NCBI RefSeq assembly: GCF_001949145.1
Contig: NW_019091640.1
Coordinates: 8,199 to 70,198, forward strand
DNA length: 62,000 nucleotides
Origin: Acanthaster planci
Lineage: Eukaryota > Echinodermata > Asteroidea > Valvatida > Acanthasteridae
Direction: 5' to 3'
A program made the position numbers and the translations under genes. This document shows, piece after piece, positions 24,036-36,400 of the stretch (position 1 is the stretch's first letter; each line of letters begins with the position of its first letter). The notes beneath the pieces are model-generated. The model was not told where the DNA came from. It searched no databases and saw only the letters and a list, made by a program, of their open reading frames with translations.

Positions 24036-27000
24036 ATGATGTTCTCACCAATTTAGGCCGTTGCGTCAAACACAAATGTCAAAACACCTTAATTTAATTG
24101 ACGTCTGTGCGATTTAACTCCATTTTTTGTCCGTGCCGTTTCACCACATTCTATGGAAAAATCGACAAGGCATGCTCAGATAATTTCTCCCCCTTAGATC
24201 AGTTTGCGCAAAGGCCAGTTGCCTGATGTGATGTGAACATCATCCTGGATTTCGGTTTCAGGAAAGCTGGAAACTTCTTAGTGGCGCCAAGACCAATGAC
24301 TGCAGATGGGCCAAGATTCGAAGACATTGAAGGTATACAAAAGCTGCCAGAGGCTGCTTTTTATCTAGCCAATCAACTATGTAAATTTTTTCGCCGTCAA
24401 AAAATCCCCCAAATGTACCTTCGTCACCACCACCTTACATGTAAGTCCATTTATCTACTTCACTATATTGACGAAATTTCTCGGTGATGTTCATGCACTC
24501 CATCCAGGAAAAAGTTAGCATGAATCCCGTCAGCTTAATGACAGGGAATGCAGCTTACCAGCACGAATACAGCAAGACTGAAACCAGACACTAATGGCCA
24601 TCCAAAAAACATCCCTTAAGGAAGATCACATTTGCAAGGTATATCAAATGCTGTCAATGTTGGAAATTGATTTTAAAAAATCGACTGAATTAACATTGGT
24701 AAACGTGGTGTGTGCTACGTGCGGATCCTCAGTCCTTGCGGAAGCCAAGGAATCAGCGATTCCTCTCGTCAACATTTTTTTCTCTCTGGCTAAGGTTAAA
24801 AAAATTCAACTGACACGGAACAAGACTCGGCCACTTATTGCCATTATTAGCAAAACCGAGATTATATTCCTGCTTACAAAACCAAACCTCAGCCTTCCTT
24901 TGATAGTGGCTCCAGTGAGAAAAACAGGAAGGTATTGTATATTGGACTCTGTTTTTTTAAGACCTCGGGCTTAATGGGTTGTCACGGTGCTCCAAAATAA
25001 ATTTCAGACTTGTCAATCTGTGTTTAGATCGAGGACTGAAATATCACGTCCATTAACAGATATTGTGCAGGTTTTGGCAGTTCCATTAAATGAAGTGCCG
25101 ATTAATTACATTAAGGGAAAAATGTTGGAAGTGTCCAGCTGTTCAGAGATTAGGGCAAAGTACGCGCAGCAACGTCAATCATTAACTAATCTCTCTGTGT
25201 TGGCAGTTTAGCTTAATCAGATGTGTCCAACTAGTATATACGATCAGCATTGAAATTAGAGAAAAGTCTACAAAGGTCCATCTTTTCTCTAATAGGATTT
25301 AACCATGAAAGTTTTCGAAGATTAAGGCAGGAACAAAAAAGCAACCTTATTACTGAATCTAATCTCAAGAACATTTCATTTTTTGTACTCAGATTTGCAC
25401 TTCAGTCCCTGACATCCAAACAATAAAACTTTAAGCAAACAAAAACAATTTCCTTGCTGTCTTTTCACTTCGGAATGTTGAAAGCATGGTTGAACGCAAA
25501 CATCAAACTAGTCATCCATAAGACCCTATCAAACAATTCAAATCTCCATCGACAGTCCTCAAGCGATTATACAAGGTACTTACTTTTATTTTTCAAAGCA
25601 CAGGTACTTACTGTCGTTTCTTTCACTTTCTGTGTAGTCTTGTGGTATGACAGAATGAAAATAGAGGGCAAGGTGTTCAACATTTTCTCCTTCAATTTAT
25701 GCCAGTCTAGTCCATGATTAGCAGAATTAGCAGATTTAAAGTGCAAGACACTAGGACACATGCACATGATATCTAAGCCAACATTTCTCGTTTAATGTGG
25801 CAATCTCAATTACCATATCTTTGACGTAATTTTGTCATTAGATTTGAGTTTTCACAGGTAGAGAAAATGCAAAAACAAAGTTACTGATGAATGTTGCACA
25901 ATCAAACCATACATCAAACACATCCAGAATTCACTGGGCAATTTGTTGGAGACATGGGTTTGTCTCAGAAATACAGTGCATCCAATTTCAACACATTTGC
26001 TGCAGTGTTTGTACCATTGCTTGGCATAATCCGGACAGTACATACTGACCTGAAAAAAGTGGAATATTTTTGTTTGCCCCCAATCCCCAATGTTACAAAG
26101 AGGGAACGTATTAAGGAATGGAAAAAGAGATGAATTGATCAATACAGACTAACATTTAAGAGTAATTCAAATTTGACAGACCACTTTGCAAATGTAGAGA
26201 CTGGTGTCAGATCAATGTCATTTTAATTCAACTTGCTGGTGAAAGGAGTCAACACTCTGTTGTCAGAGTTTTTGTACAAAAGCGGAATGCCCAAATGATG
26301 TACATGCACATAATACAAATGAAGAAAAAGGAAGTGATATCATTAAAAAGAAAAAAAAATTTGAGTACAAGAGTTCTTTCATATCTTATACATTACATTT
26401 GCATGTACAAAATGGATAAGCTCTAGTGTTCTATCAAACAACTACCCTGCTTTTTTACGTCATGTCCAAGAATGACAATCGAGTTATTCAAACCAACATA
26501 TCCCATACAAAAGCTGTAAGTCAAAACAAAATCAAACAAAATCCTATTTTAAGGCAGTGAGTAAACTTGTCAACTATTTTGAAGCAAGTACCTTTTCTGC
26601 ACAGAAAACTGATCCCTACTCTCGGTTACTGGTGTGTCTCTGTACAGTGACGAGCCATGCCCAAAATGAATTGCTACTACTGGTCTTTTGAAACAAATTA
26701 TCTCATTAGTATTAGATAAATGTATTAATTAGAAACTCAGTACTACTGTGCTGACACCATTACACAGTCCATTACACCAAGTGGAGACTGAAATCTCACC
26801 ATTAGTTGATGCACTAGGGCTCAGGTGTCCGGTTTTTGACTTTCAAAATGTCCTGAGTGAAGCTCTTCTTCAACCGAGACACCTAAACCGGCAAAGAATC
26901 TAAATACAGTTTTTCCAGTAAATGCGCAGGGATTGTGTTTCCTGATCGGACAGCATCACTCCCCTGGACTGGCCAATTCCCAACATGGGGCACATTAGCA

Positions 27001-28051
27001 GATACAGGGCCCGAGACAGACACATCCGTTGCCCATAATCCTCTGGGCTTGTGCGCCTTATCCGTAACCAATTTAATCAAGCCACGCCAGCAGGGCCGGC
27101 GCCATGTCTCAAACAGATGTCTTCCCAAATTGAAGATGTCAGGGTAATATTTAGCCGAATTCCATGAGACTGATCCATCAACTTTTGACTTTGATCAGAG
27201 TACATTTCACTTTGCATTCTTCCCCCAGGTCAACAAAAAAGGGTTTTTGATACCCCAAAAGTAATCATTATAGGCAAATATTTGAAAGTCCCCTTGATTT
27301 CCTGCAAAACACTACGTGCTTAATGGCTTGAAACTCAAACCAGGTTTGGCAATTTCCAACTCAGCTCACTGGATTGAGTTGCACACATTTTTTCACAATC
27401 TGACAAATTCCTCCCTGGTAAAAATAGTTCGTCTGGAAAACTAAGCTCTATTTCAATTCAACAAAAATGTTTGGGGGATAAAGATTAAAATGGAATTGGA
27501 CTTTTTCACTAGATGGTACAGTGGTCATATGTTTTTGTAACACAGCCACTCCACAGTGAAAATAAAAGCCCAATACACTCAGAAGAATTTTGCAATTGAA
27601 TTTTAGCACACACATCAATCAAGAAACAATCTGTGTCTAAAACAGGCAGTGTATGCAAAAGCATGTGCCGATTAACGTCACTTGTTTAGGGTTTTTCCTA
27701 TGCTCGCACTCAGCTTATCTGTATTAAAGTGACTTAATTATTTTTATTTGCAAAGACAAGAGTATGTCATAAATCAGTTGGCATACATGCGTGCACAGTG
27801 TCTTGTTTTTCTGACAATTGTACATGTACTTTTGTCTTGCAAAGGCAACAGCGGTTCCAATAGTTCTTGAAATAATAGTGTGATTATAGAAAATATCTAC
27901 AATAGGTACAGTGTACATTTATCAGCATGTATGATTAAGAACCATCTACAACTTTCTTTACAAGACAAAAATATGTTACTATCTGTTATTATAATCTACA
28001 AAATAAACATTGTTTGACATACATGTGGTCTTTTTTGATTTCAGCATGTTT

Positions 28052-28159
28052 ACACATGTTCCAAGTCAACCACTGTTGACACCAAATACACATGTCCAAA
28101 GTCAACAACTGTTGACACCAAATACACATGTCACAAGTCAACCACTGTTGACACCAAAT
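28052..28159. repeat. 36-bp tandem repeat, three units
   Basis: Three adjacent copies start ACACATGT and end GTTGACACCAAAT, with a few substitutions between copies. Each unit carries the inverted repeat GTCAACNNCTGTTGAC-like core (GTCAAC...GTTGAC), so each could form a short hairpin. Confidence 0.9.
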
Positions 28160-29900
28160 AAATCTGAAGAACCAAACTGTTTAAATATCCTTATTTTTTG
28201 GTACACAACAGTTCAGAGTTCTTTATGGATAGAGGGTAACTTTCCCCTAATCTTTACTTCATGGCTCATGAAAAACAAAACAGGACCCCCCAAAACTCTA
28301 GGACCGGTGAATAATAATCCAAAGAAACATAACCACGTCTTGTAAAGAAGTGACTTGCGTACAAAAATCCACTCTGATTTGATGTATCTCAAAACATTCA
28401 TCTAGTTTGTGTATTTGCTCCAAGTCAGAAATGTGCTGTTTCAGCATAATAATGTCTAATAAATATAACGAAACCTAGTGAGGAGGGGGGACGCTATCCT
28501 CAGGAGGGTCATTGGTCGAATCTAGTTGCATGGTTGTACAGAAAATGCAGCACAGCTGAAGGTCTTTCGCCTTCAAAGACAGACACCAGCAAGGCTTGAA
28601 AACTGATTTGATTCATGAAACACTTGCCAGTTTCAATACATTTCATAAGTTCTTGCAGGTACCCTTTGCCAACAGGGCTCCTGCACTGACCCATGTGATG
28701 TAAGGTACATAATCTGCCATTGTCCTAGGCAAAGACCCTGGTGCCACATGCAGCATTTAGCTTGTATACATAGACAAGCTATCAAAACTGAGACATGGAT
28801 ATATTTATGAACAACAGCCCTACATAGCCCCCTAGATGAGCTAAACAGGTGTGGGAAAGAGGCCATAGATATTGGATAACACCATATTTTTGACATGAAA
28901 TTTGGGTATTTTTGTGACTTTTCTTCAGATGTTTATTCCTTCTTACTCTTGGGGTGGGAGATAGAGATGAATGTTTCCTGTTACATAATCTATTAGTTGC
29001 AAAGTTAATAATTGAGAACAGGGGCATGTTTTTACCGAACTGTTATGTACCAAAAAATAAGTTGCAGTTACCACTGTAACCACACTGGCTGCAGAGTCAC
29101 GAATTATAACATTACTATTTAAACACACTTTCATGACATTTTTGGGTCATGTCATCTAGATCTAGGCTGTCTGTTTTGGAATGAATTCAGCATTTATTGT
29201 GAAAAGAAATTCTGCAAGAAAAAAAATAGCAATTCAATATAACTAAAGCTTTGGATCCACATTAAAATATTAAGGAAAAAATATACATGATATAAGAGTA
29301 ATCAAAATATAACTGGAAATAGTCTTGAATATAACTACATCTGCTTACGGTAGTACATTTTGTCCTCAAGAATGAAAGACCCCACCTCTGTTGCCCAGGA
29401 GAAACCATTTCATGGTGGAAATTTTTTTGCTCAGTCAAAAATGGTGTTAGGAAATACAAATTACGACACACACTTTGTCATCGCCAGGGACGCAGTGCAA
29501 TCTCTAACTATCGCAAAGCAAGGAGAACAAGTGTAATAACAGTCCCAAGAATGTTAGATTGCTTCATGCTGACAACAGAGAGCTGTGTTTTTAGTAAAGA
29601 GCGATATATACAGTATATACAGCTAAGGGTCCAAGCAGTCCAATCCTATTTTGTCACATGAGCCGCTGAAGAATCTCCGCGAAATTGTGCCCTCGGTAAT
29701 TTGTCAAAGTCCATAGTAAAAAAAAGGAAATCCGTGAAAGGTGATGAAATTCTGTAAAAACTTTGTCAAATGGGATTCACCTTTCACCACTTAGTTTGTT
29801 TACAACACTGTGCCCTTGGTTCGCCTCGGCAAACTAATCACGTGTCTGTCTGTAACCGATTTTGTCACTGGTGTCCTGTCAGCATCACAGGAAAGCTGTT

Positions 29901-29906
29901 TTTATT
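29901..29906 (-). terminator. Candidate formin polyadenylation signal
   Basis: TTTATT on the plus strand is AATAAA on the minus strand, about 375 bases past the formin stop codon. It is the nearest obvious canonical hexamer I noticed downstream. No transcript evidence is available. Confidence 0.3.
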
Positions 29907-30278
29907 TCCACACTTGTTGGAATCCAAGGCACAATACAAAACATCCGTACTTACTCTGTGTATCTACATCCCACGCTAGCATTAGAATAAAACTGACACT
30001 GATGACTGACGCTCTGATTTAGTCCATACAGACGCATGAGATTTGGCCTGTTGGCTGAGTTGAAAACCAAGTAATAGCCAAGGTTCACTTTTCACAAATC
30101 TACTCCCCTGGAGACAGTAAGAAGCACAAACTCTGGCCAGATATGGAGACGATGCGATGACAGCAAAATGCTTTGGCATCCGTGAAGCACCCACATTAAT
30201 CATTCATTGAGAGGCAATGAGACCATTACAGGAAGAGGTCATTCTGATAATCTTTTCTTGCTCAGAAGCTGCCAGTCA

Positions 30279-30496
30279 CTATAAGTTCTTCAGTTGCTCC
30301 ATCAAGTCCTCCCCTTCCCTTCCCTCGCCCCAGGCGTTGACCTGTCTCCTCTGTCGAGTCCTGTTGTTGCTCACAGCATGCTGCTGCATCTTGGGCGCGT
30401 CCGCATCGTCGTCCACCGCCATGTCTGAGGTAATCACCGGGGTCTGCAGCAGGCCCACCCGCGACCGCGTCCTCTCCAGTTGTTTCCTCCTCTCGG
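30279..30496 (-). CDS. DIAPH: DIAPH last coding exon: basic post-DAD tail and stop
   Basis: The acceptor TTTCCAG lies just above 30496. Two bases complete an Ala codon from the previous exon, then the frame runs ERRKQLERTRSRVGLL, through DMAVDDDADAPKM, to GEDLMEQLKNL and TAG at 30279-30281. The Arg/Lys-rich start extends the basic region that follows DAD in diaphanous formins and helps bind DID or membrane. The acidic middle and end are less conserved, and I cannot match them to a named motif. The phase (1 in) agrees with the preceding exon. Confidence 0.85.
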
Positions 30497-33400
30497 CTGG
30501 AAACGCAAACAAAACAGTGACAAAGTTTGAAAGAAAAGTACACTTACATGTAATTGCACACACACACTGCATAAGATGCACTGAGGCCCCAAATCCTCCA
30601 ACGAGTAAAGGATTGAGACCTGTTTGGGTCAAGGGTTAAGACATAGAGGAGTAGTCCCAGAAATCCCAATATGCCTCTCTTCTTGAGGGATGCATACACT
30701 AGTACAAGAAACAAAGACCATTTATCCATTTAACACAAATTCCCCAAACATTCTGGTTCTTACATGCCAAGTCATAGTAACTTGAATCATGCACAATTAC
30801 ATAGAATGGCATTTCAAATCACTGGAATTGGAAGTAGTACAGGGTTGGCATACTAGCCTAAGGGCATTAGTAAAGTATAAAGCACATGCATGTAGGATAT
30901 GACAGTCTGTCATCTACGAACAGGATATATCCGCTCCCAACTGAAGTGCACCCCCCAAGCAGCAAAAGAAAGACAGGTGGTCGTAAGTTTTCGATGCGGG
31001 TTCTTGCATGTGTTCTGCATGTACGCAAAGACCATCCTTTAAGGAATAAATCTGTCATGCCTACTCAGCGTGCTCTGCGTCAAATGCGCAATTGATGTCA
31101 TTATAAATGTGCGCCTATGCGGTGAGTACTGAAAAAACACACCCTCTTTTGTTCTGCTTGGAGCGGATAGAGGAAATTCAAACATAATTTCCCCAAACTC
31201 CAACTATTCACCTCTTTCCTCCAATATTCCCCAAGCCACAGTCAACAACTAAGCATTTAGAATGAGTAGACTCACCTCCAGCAGCTCTTGGCGTTCTCTT
31301 CCTGCCTCCTTTGTCTCCCCTGGTGAAGGCTGTACCGCTCTGCAGTGCCTCCAGCAGATTATCCATAACACCCGCCTGGTCGTCGTCTGTGTACACAACA
31401 AAGCAAACGATAACACAGATGAGTAACATTTACTAGCAGCACTGGCTAAAAATTGTATAAGCCCGAGTCTAAATCTTGAGTTTGGAACTAGGTCTAGGTC
31501 TTGCCCGTTGCAAATGTACACACAGTGACAAGAGACATACATGTAGTAACCGTAGCTCTGGAAACCTGTTTCAGACACGGCCTCTGAGACCCTACAGGCA
31601 AAATGAAGACCCTCTCTCAAGTACCATTTTTAACGATATGCTACCGGGTTAGATTTGAAGTTGCATGACGAATACCACGCGGGATTTGCAAGATTTTCTG
31701 TTTTCAAAATTCTTCAAAAATTAATAACTTCCTTTACTAGATGTTTACACCCACACGAATGACTGTCTGGTGGCTACTCTAATCTGACAGACAACATTTA
31801 TTGATGCCCAAGTGTTTCAGTCAGACCTGCTACCTTTTAAAAAGAGCCCAGATTGTGTGGTGTTACGTAATTTTCTTCTGTATCGAAAACTGGCACATCA
31901 CCTCTGCTGGCATCTTTTCAATAGGGGCCAGATTAGCATGCAGCAGTATTGTATCGCTCATTCGCTCGCGCTGAATGCCACAAACAGTGGTATAATCATT
32001 CTTTTGTCTTTTGTTACAAGGCCAAAGGCTTTTTTGTCCAATTTCGGGGCAGCCCGACTATGCGTATAAACCCAAGGAGTCTGGTTCCAAACCCCAGCAG
32101 CAAGTGGTTAATATTCCCCTAAGTCTGTGCATACCCACATGCGTCAGTTCTAGTAATGTGGTCACACAGACTATCTACTCTTCCTCCCTTGAGTCTCTAC
32201 AAACGTTCATTTGAAAAGATTAAAGTGGGGGAGAGCCTTCAGTTGCCTACCAAATACAGTTAACTCTCATTACCCACTCTATGCCGGGGATTCCGAATCA
32301 GTTTGAACATGTTTTTTATAAAGAGTAATGTACATCATGTACACGGAGATGAAATAAAGAGTTGTAATAAAACATGTATTACACTGTTATTGAGAAGAAC
32401 AAAACAGAAAATCAACCAAATGCAATGAAAGCCGACTCATCACCAATCATTGTCCAAGCAAAGTAGCCTGCACGGCGTGGTCGCCGTCACCAGAGAATGC
32501 ACACGCAAGTACATTAACATTTTAGTTGGTGACCGACTAAACAGATGCCACTTTGTACACGTGCAAAGTGAAGGAAACCAGTTAATTTTTGGTGGACAAT
32601 TGAGGGTATCGGTCAGGCCTGGATAATATGTCGGACTGTGCTGAATATCCAAATAATTGATCGATAATCAAATATTTGAATATTATTTTCTGAATTTGAT
32701 GGAAAATTCATGAAAAGGAGGGACAATTTTCTTTTGTTTTAAATGAGAAAAGTTGCACTATGGACGCTTGTTTCAAGCAGAAAAGCAACAGAAATCTTAT
32801 GATTCAAAAAGTAAATGAGTCATTAAAAATTTAAAAAGGAACAGAACTGTTCAACAGGGCAAGAAGTATTGTTCGTCTCTCAAATTTTGCAAAATCATGG
32901 CTCTAGATACTCCTGGACGCAAGAAGCTATTATAGTGATTATAATGTACAATTGTATGTGTTATTGCAACTGATTTGTACATGGTTTCTTCATCAACAAT
33001 TTGCCAGCTGGTATGACCAAGTATTCGGATATTCGATCGCATTAAATGTCAAATATTCCAATAGTGGATTACATGAATTAAATCAGCCCTAATAATAGTG
33101 TCTTTAGTGGGAAATGAAGTTTTTTTAACTTTTGGGATTTAGAACTCGTAAATCTGATTTCCCAAACGACATTTACGGGTAAGAGAAGAATGGATTTTAA
33201 TGACAAGTGAATTTTAAGTTAGTTTATTGGTTAAGTATGGGCATTTTTCCATTCTCATCATATTTTGGTGGGGAGTTTGTTAACAAGTTTCATTCTGGTC
33301 GGCCCGTCTGGTGGCCTGGGAATTACAAACACCCACTGTCCGTTGTGTTAATAGGCAGCATGAAAGTGCCCACAAAGAAAACCCTTTGATTATTCGGGAA

Positions 33401-36400
33401 TCTACAATGTCCAAAATCACAGTCGTGGATTAGCAAGTATTATTGCCGCACCGTGTACAACAGCAACTGTATTGAATAGGTTTGTTGATTGACGAGTTGT
33501 TTTCACAATGCTCATGCTAAATAGAGAGACAACAATACATCTACTATCGACCGGACAGGAAAAGCACTTGTCTTGTCCTAAATCTCATGTTACCCAAGCT
33601 CGTATTAAAATTTTTTTTCCTCATAAGAATGTACAGATGGTCAGAACAGGTGAGCTTGTATTACCGAGAGACGACTGTACAGACAAAATCATGTTATCAA
33701 AAAATTTCTTGTTCTGAGGTGTGCAAACAAAACAATAATCAGCTTTCCATCATGGAATATTCAAATATTTGGTTGTATCTAACTCCCACAAAAAACAAAA
33801 ATGCATGTCTTTACCAAGTAAACAAAATAGAAGAGAAAATTATTATCGCCAAGGATGGATTTGCACCAGGGAGATGTTCATTAATTTTGGATTTTTTTGG
33901 GGGGCCCTGCCCGACGTGTATCATAAAACTATACACTCAGAGTTTGCCCCTAAAGGCTGGTGTGAAAAAAACCAAAAGTGTACTCGGGTGGCACTCGAAC
34001 CCATGACTTCCTGCTTACTAGTGCAGACGTCTTAACCACTCAACCAGAGCTATTTCCATCCTTAGAAATAGTCGCTCGCAGTACCCGCTGCTACATCTGA
34101 CTCAACCAGCCACCTGACACTGGCAAGCTATGTAGTCGAGTGGTTAAGACGTCTGCACTAGTCAGCAGGAAGTCATGCGTTCAAGTTCCACTCGACTATA
34201 CTTGTGTTTTTTTCCACAAGCCTTAAGGGACAAACACTGGGTATACTGTATAGAGTACACGTCAGGCTGGAAAAAAAATCCAGAAAATTATTAGTTGGGC
34301 ATGTGCATTCAACTCATTTTGTGCGTAGTTGTAACACCTTGAAATAAGTTTTCAAAATGCATTTTTGTAATTGAATTTTTTCCTTTTTCATTTCATTTCA
34401 TTTCTTTTCACCTCTGAAATACTTAATTTTGAAAATGAAATAATCGATCGAATAATAACAACGCTCTAATCAGCACAGCCCTACTCCTGACTAGAAGCAA
34501 GACCCCAGACTTTGCTGGCTATTCATTACTGACTAACCCAGCTTCATTCCTGCCAGCTGGTCCTTCCTTTTCTTCTTGGCCAGTTTCTCTTCCTCCTTCT
34601 TCTGCTTGGCCTCCTGCGCTTTCCTCGCCTTCTCCTCCGCCTCTCGCCTCTTCTTGTTCTCTTTGGATGAGAGCTGTTACCATGACAACAAAAAAGATGA
34701 CGGTTGGATGGTTGACACGGCCCCAAAAAAGTAGGTCAAACTCATTGCTGAGACAGACTTGACATTGACACTGTATGCACACATCCATCTATCCTTCTAA
34801 ATACCATTCATTTATAATATTCTAACTGGGATGGATGGGAACCTTTGCTCTTCAACTGAATCCATATATTTCTGTATACAACCCATCACCACTGGTACTA
34901 ATCTTGTGGTGCTCTGAGCAAAACGCTTGCTCAGCAGAATCAGGTGTGAAGCAAAACTATGCAAACAAACAATCAGAAAGCAATGAGTATCACATAGCAT
35001 CTTGACTGGTATCCGGTACTTGTGAAGCAATCTTTTTCTGGGCTTAGTACATTGCTGTTCTGAGCTACAATGTGAAATCGGCTCCCAACAATTTTTGGTC
35101 GTTTCTATGAGTTTATACCAATTTTGCTAAATCTCGATCCTCTTCCAATCTGCTATACTCTTCATTCCCCTTTTTCTATACTACTGGCCACTACAAATTG
35201 GAAAACACTTTACAATATTTTGAGAAATATGAAGTTTCCTGTGTTTTTCTCTGACTTCCAGTTGCAAGACTGAGTTACATATGTCAGTTTCAGAAAATTA
35301 TCAACACCTTATAGCATCAAACACACCTTGTACTCATCCGTGAAGACCTTGAGATCACCAAAGAACTCCTCAAAGGGCTTCTTGGAGAGGTCAAAGCAGT
35401 AGAACTCGCCCAGGTGCTTGTAGAGATCCATCATGTTGGTGAACATGCTCTGGAGGGTTTCGTACTGTTCTATCGCTGAACTCAAAAACTCGTACACACA
35501 CGACAAGGAGTTAAGGACCACAAATACAAACACAAAATAGTAACATAAACCAAGAAATTATTACAAAACAATGACAATGTGTACTTTTGATTTTATGCAG
35601 CCAACTAAATTTCTCTTGCTCTGTAACAAGGAGCAGCATGTTCCCAGCTGAGTTCTCAAGAAATTGGCCCCTTCATCCTTTCACTCTGTGGAGCATACTT
35701 TGCAAGATTAAAAAAAAAGTTTGCAATGTCCGCCCGGACTGCAACATGTTCTTTGACTTTTCATTCAGAGCAGTACAAGGGAAATTTTGGAAAGTACTCA
35801 GGAATGCAAAAACTTGATGCTCATGCAAAAAACGGTTCAGCTTTCAGATGGTGAAAAATAATTCACTAACTAGCTGCTATTTTAGTTCAACAACTTGAAG
35901 TTTACAGATTTTAACTTATAACAAACCCCAAATCAATCTTACTTTGCATTTCTCGTTTCCTGAACAGATGACAAAGTATAGTCAGGTCCAAATGACTCAG
36001 CTAAGGCTGAAAATTACACATGTCTATGGAAAATGCATGAATCCGCTGGCCAACATCTTCCATAGGAAAGTGTGTCATTTCAAGCCCCAGGAAGTAAATT
36101 GGACACGACCTTATCTTAATTTCCCCACATGGAGCACACAAGAAGTGTCCGCTGGTCTCAGGAAAGGATATTCCCATGACTTCCTTGAACCTGTCGTTGC
36201 CCTCTTTGCTTGGCACAAAGGACTTGATGTCCGACTCCAGCTGCTTAATCTGCTTCTCCATATTGCGTAGGTTGCCGCTGATTGTGTCCACAGATACTGC
36301 GAGTAAAATGATTTTGACAACTCCAGCCATTACCTGTGAAAACTCAAACTGCTCAGAATGACCTACTGGGAAACGCTGGTTCTACCTTTCACGAGCATGC

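Larger units (their letters stand above)
16021..30278. other. Repeat-rich sequence between the transmembrane exon and the formin 3' end
   Basis: No gene is recognised. The stretch contains several inverted-repeat elements and tandem arrays, listed separately, plus ACATGTAC-rich patches (for example 16830-16850, 20255-20270). A TTTG microsatellite lies near 22607-22630. Open frames at 24233-24487 and 24594-24974 are the longest non-repetitive ones; they have no recognisable motif and no clear splice context. Confidence 0.5.
31387..34537 (-). other. DIAPH intron 20 (about 3.15 kb)
   Basis: The intron lies between the coiled FH2-end exon and the DAD exon, with GT-AG borders. It contains the two head-to-head SINE-like sequences at 33893-34286. 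A 139-codon plus-strand open frame at 33587-34006 overlaps them and has no family resemblance. Nothing else was recognised. Confidence 0.7.

Noticed and set aside
24594-24974. 126-codon plus-strand open frame
   Set aside because: It has no recognisable domain and no convincing splice or promoter context. It could be a chance frame, so it was not called as a gene.
30262-30543. Alternative 93-codon frame over the last formin exon
   Set aside because: The phase from the DAD exon (1 base carried over) selects the other frame, which ends at 30279-30281.
33980-34204. Two functional tRNA-Leu/Ser genes
   Set aside because: The heads have A- and B-box-like parts but no proper acceptor stem, the B boxes are altered, and both continue into the same non-tRNA body. 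A SINE-like origin fits better.
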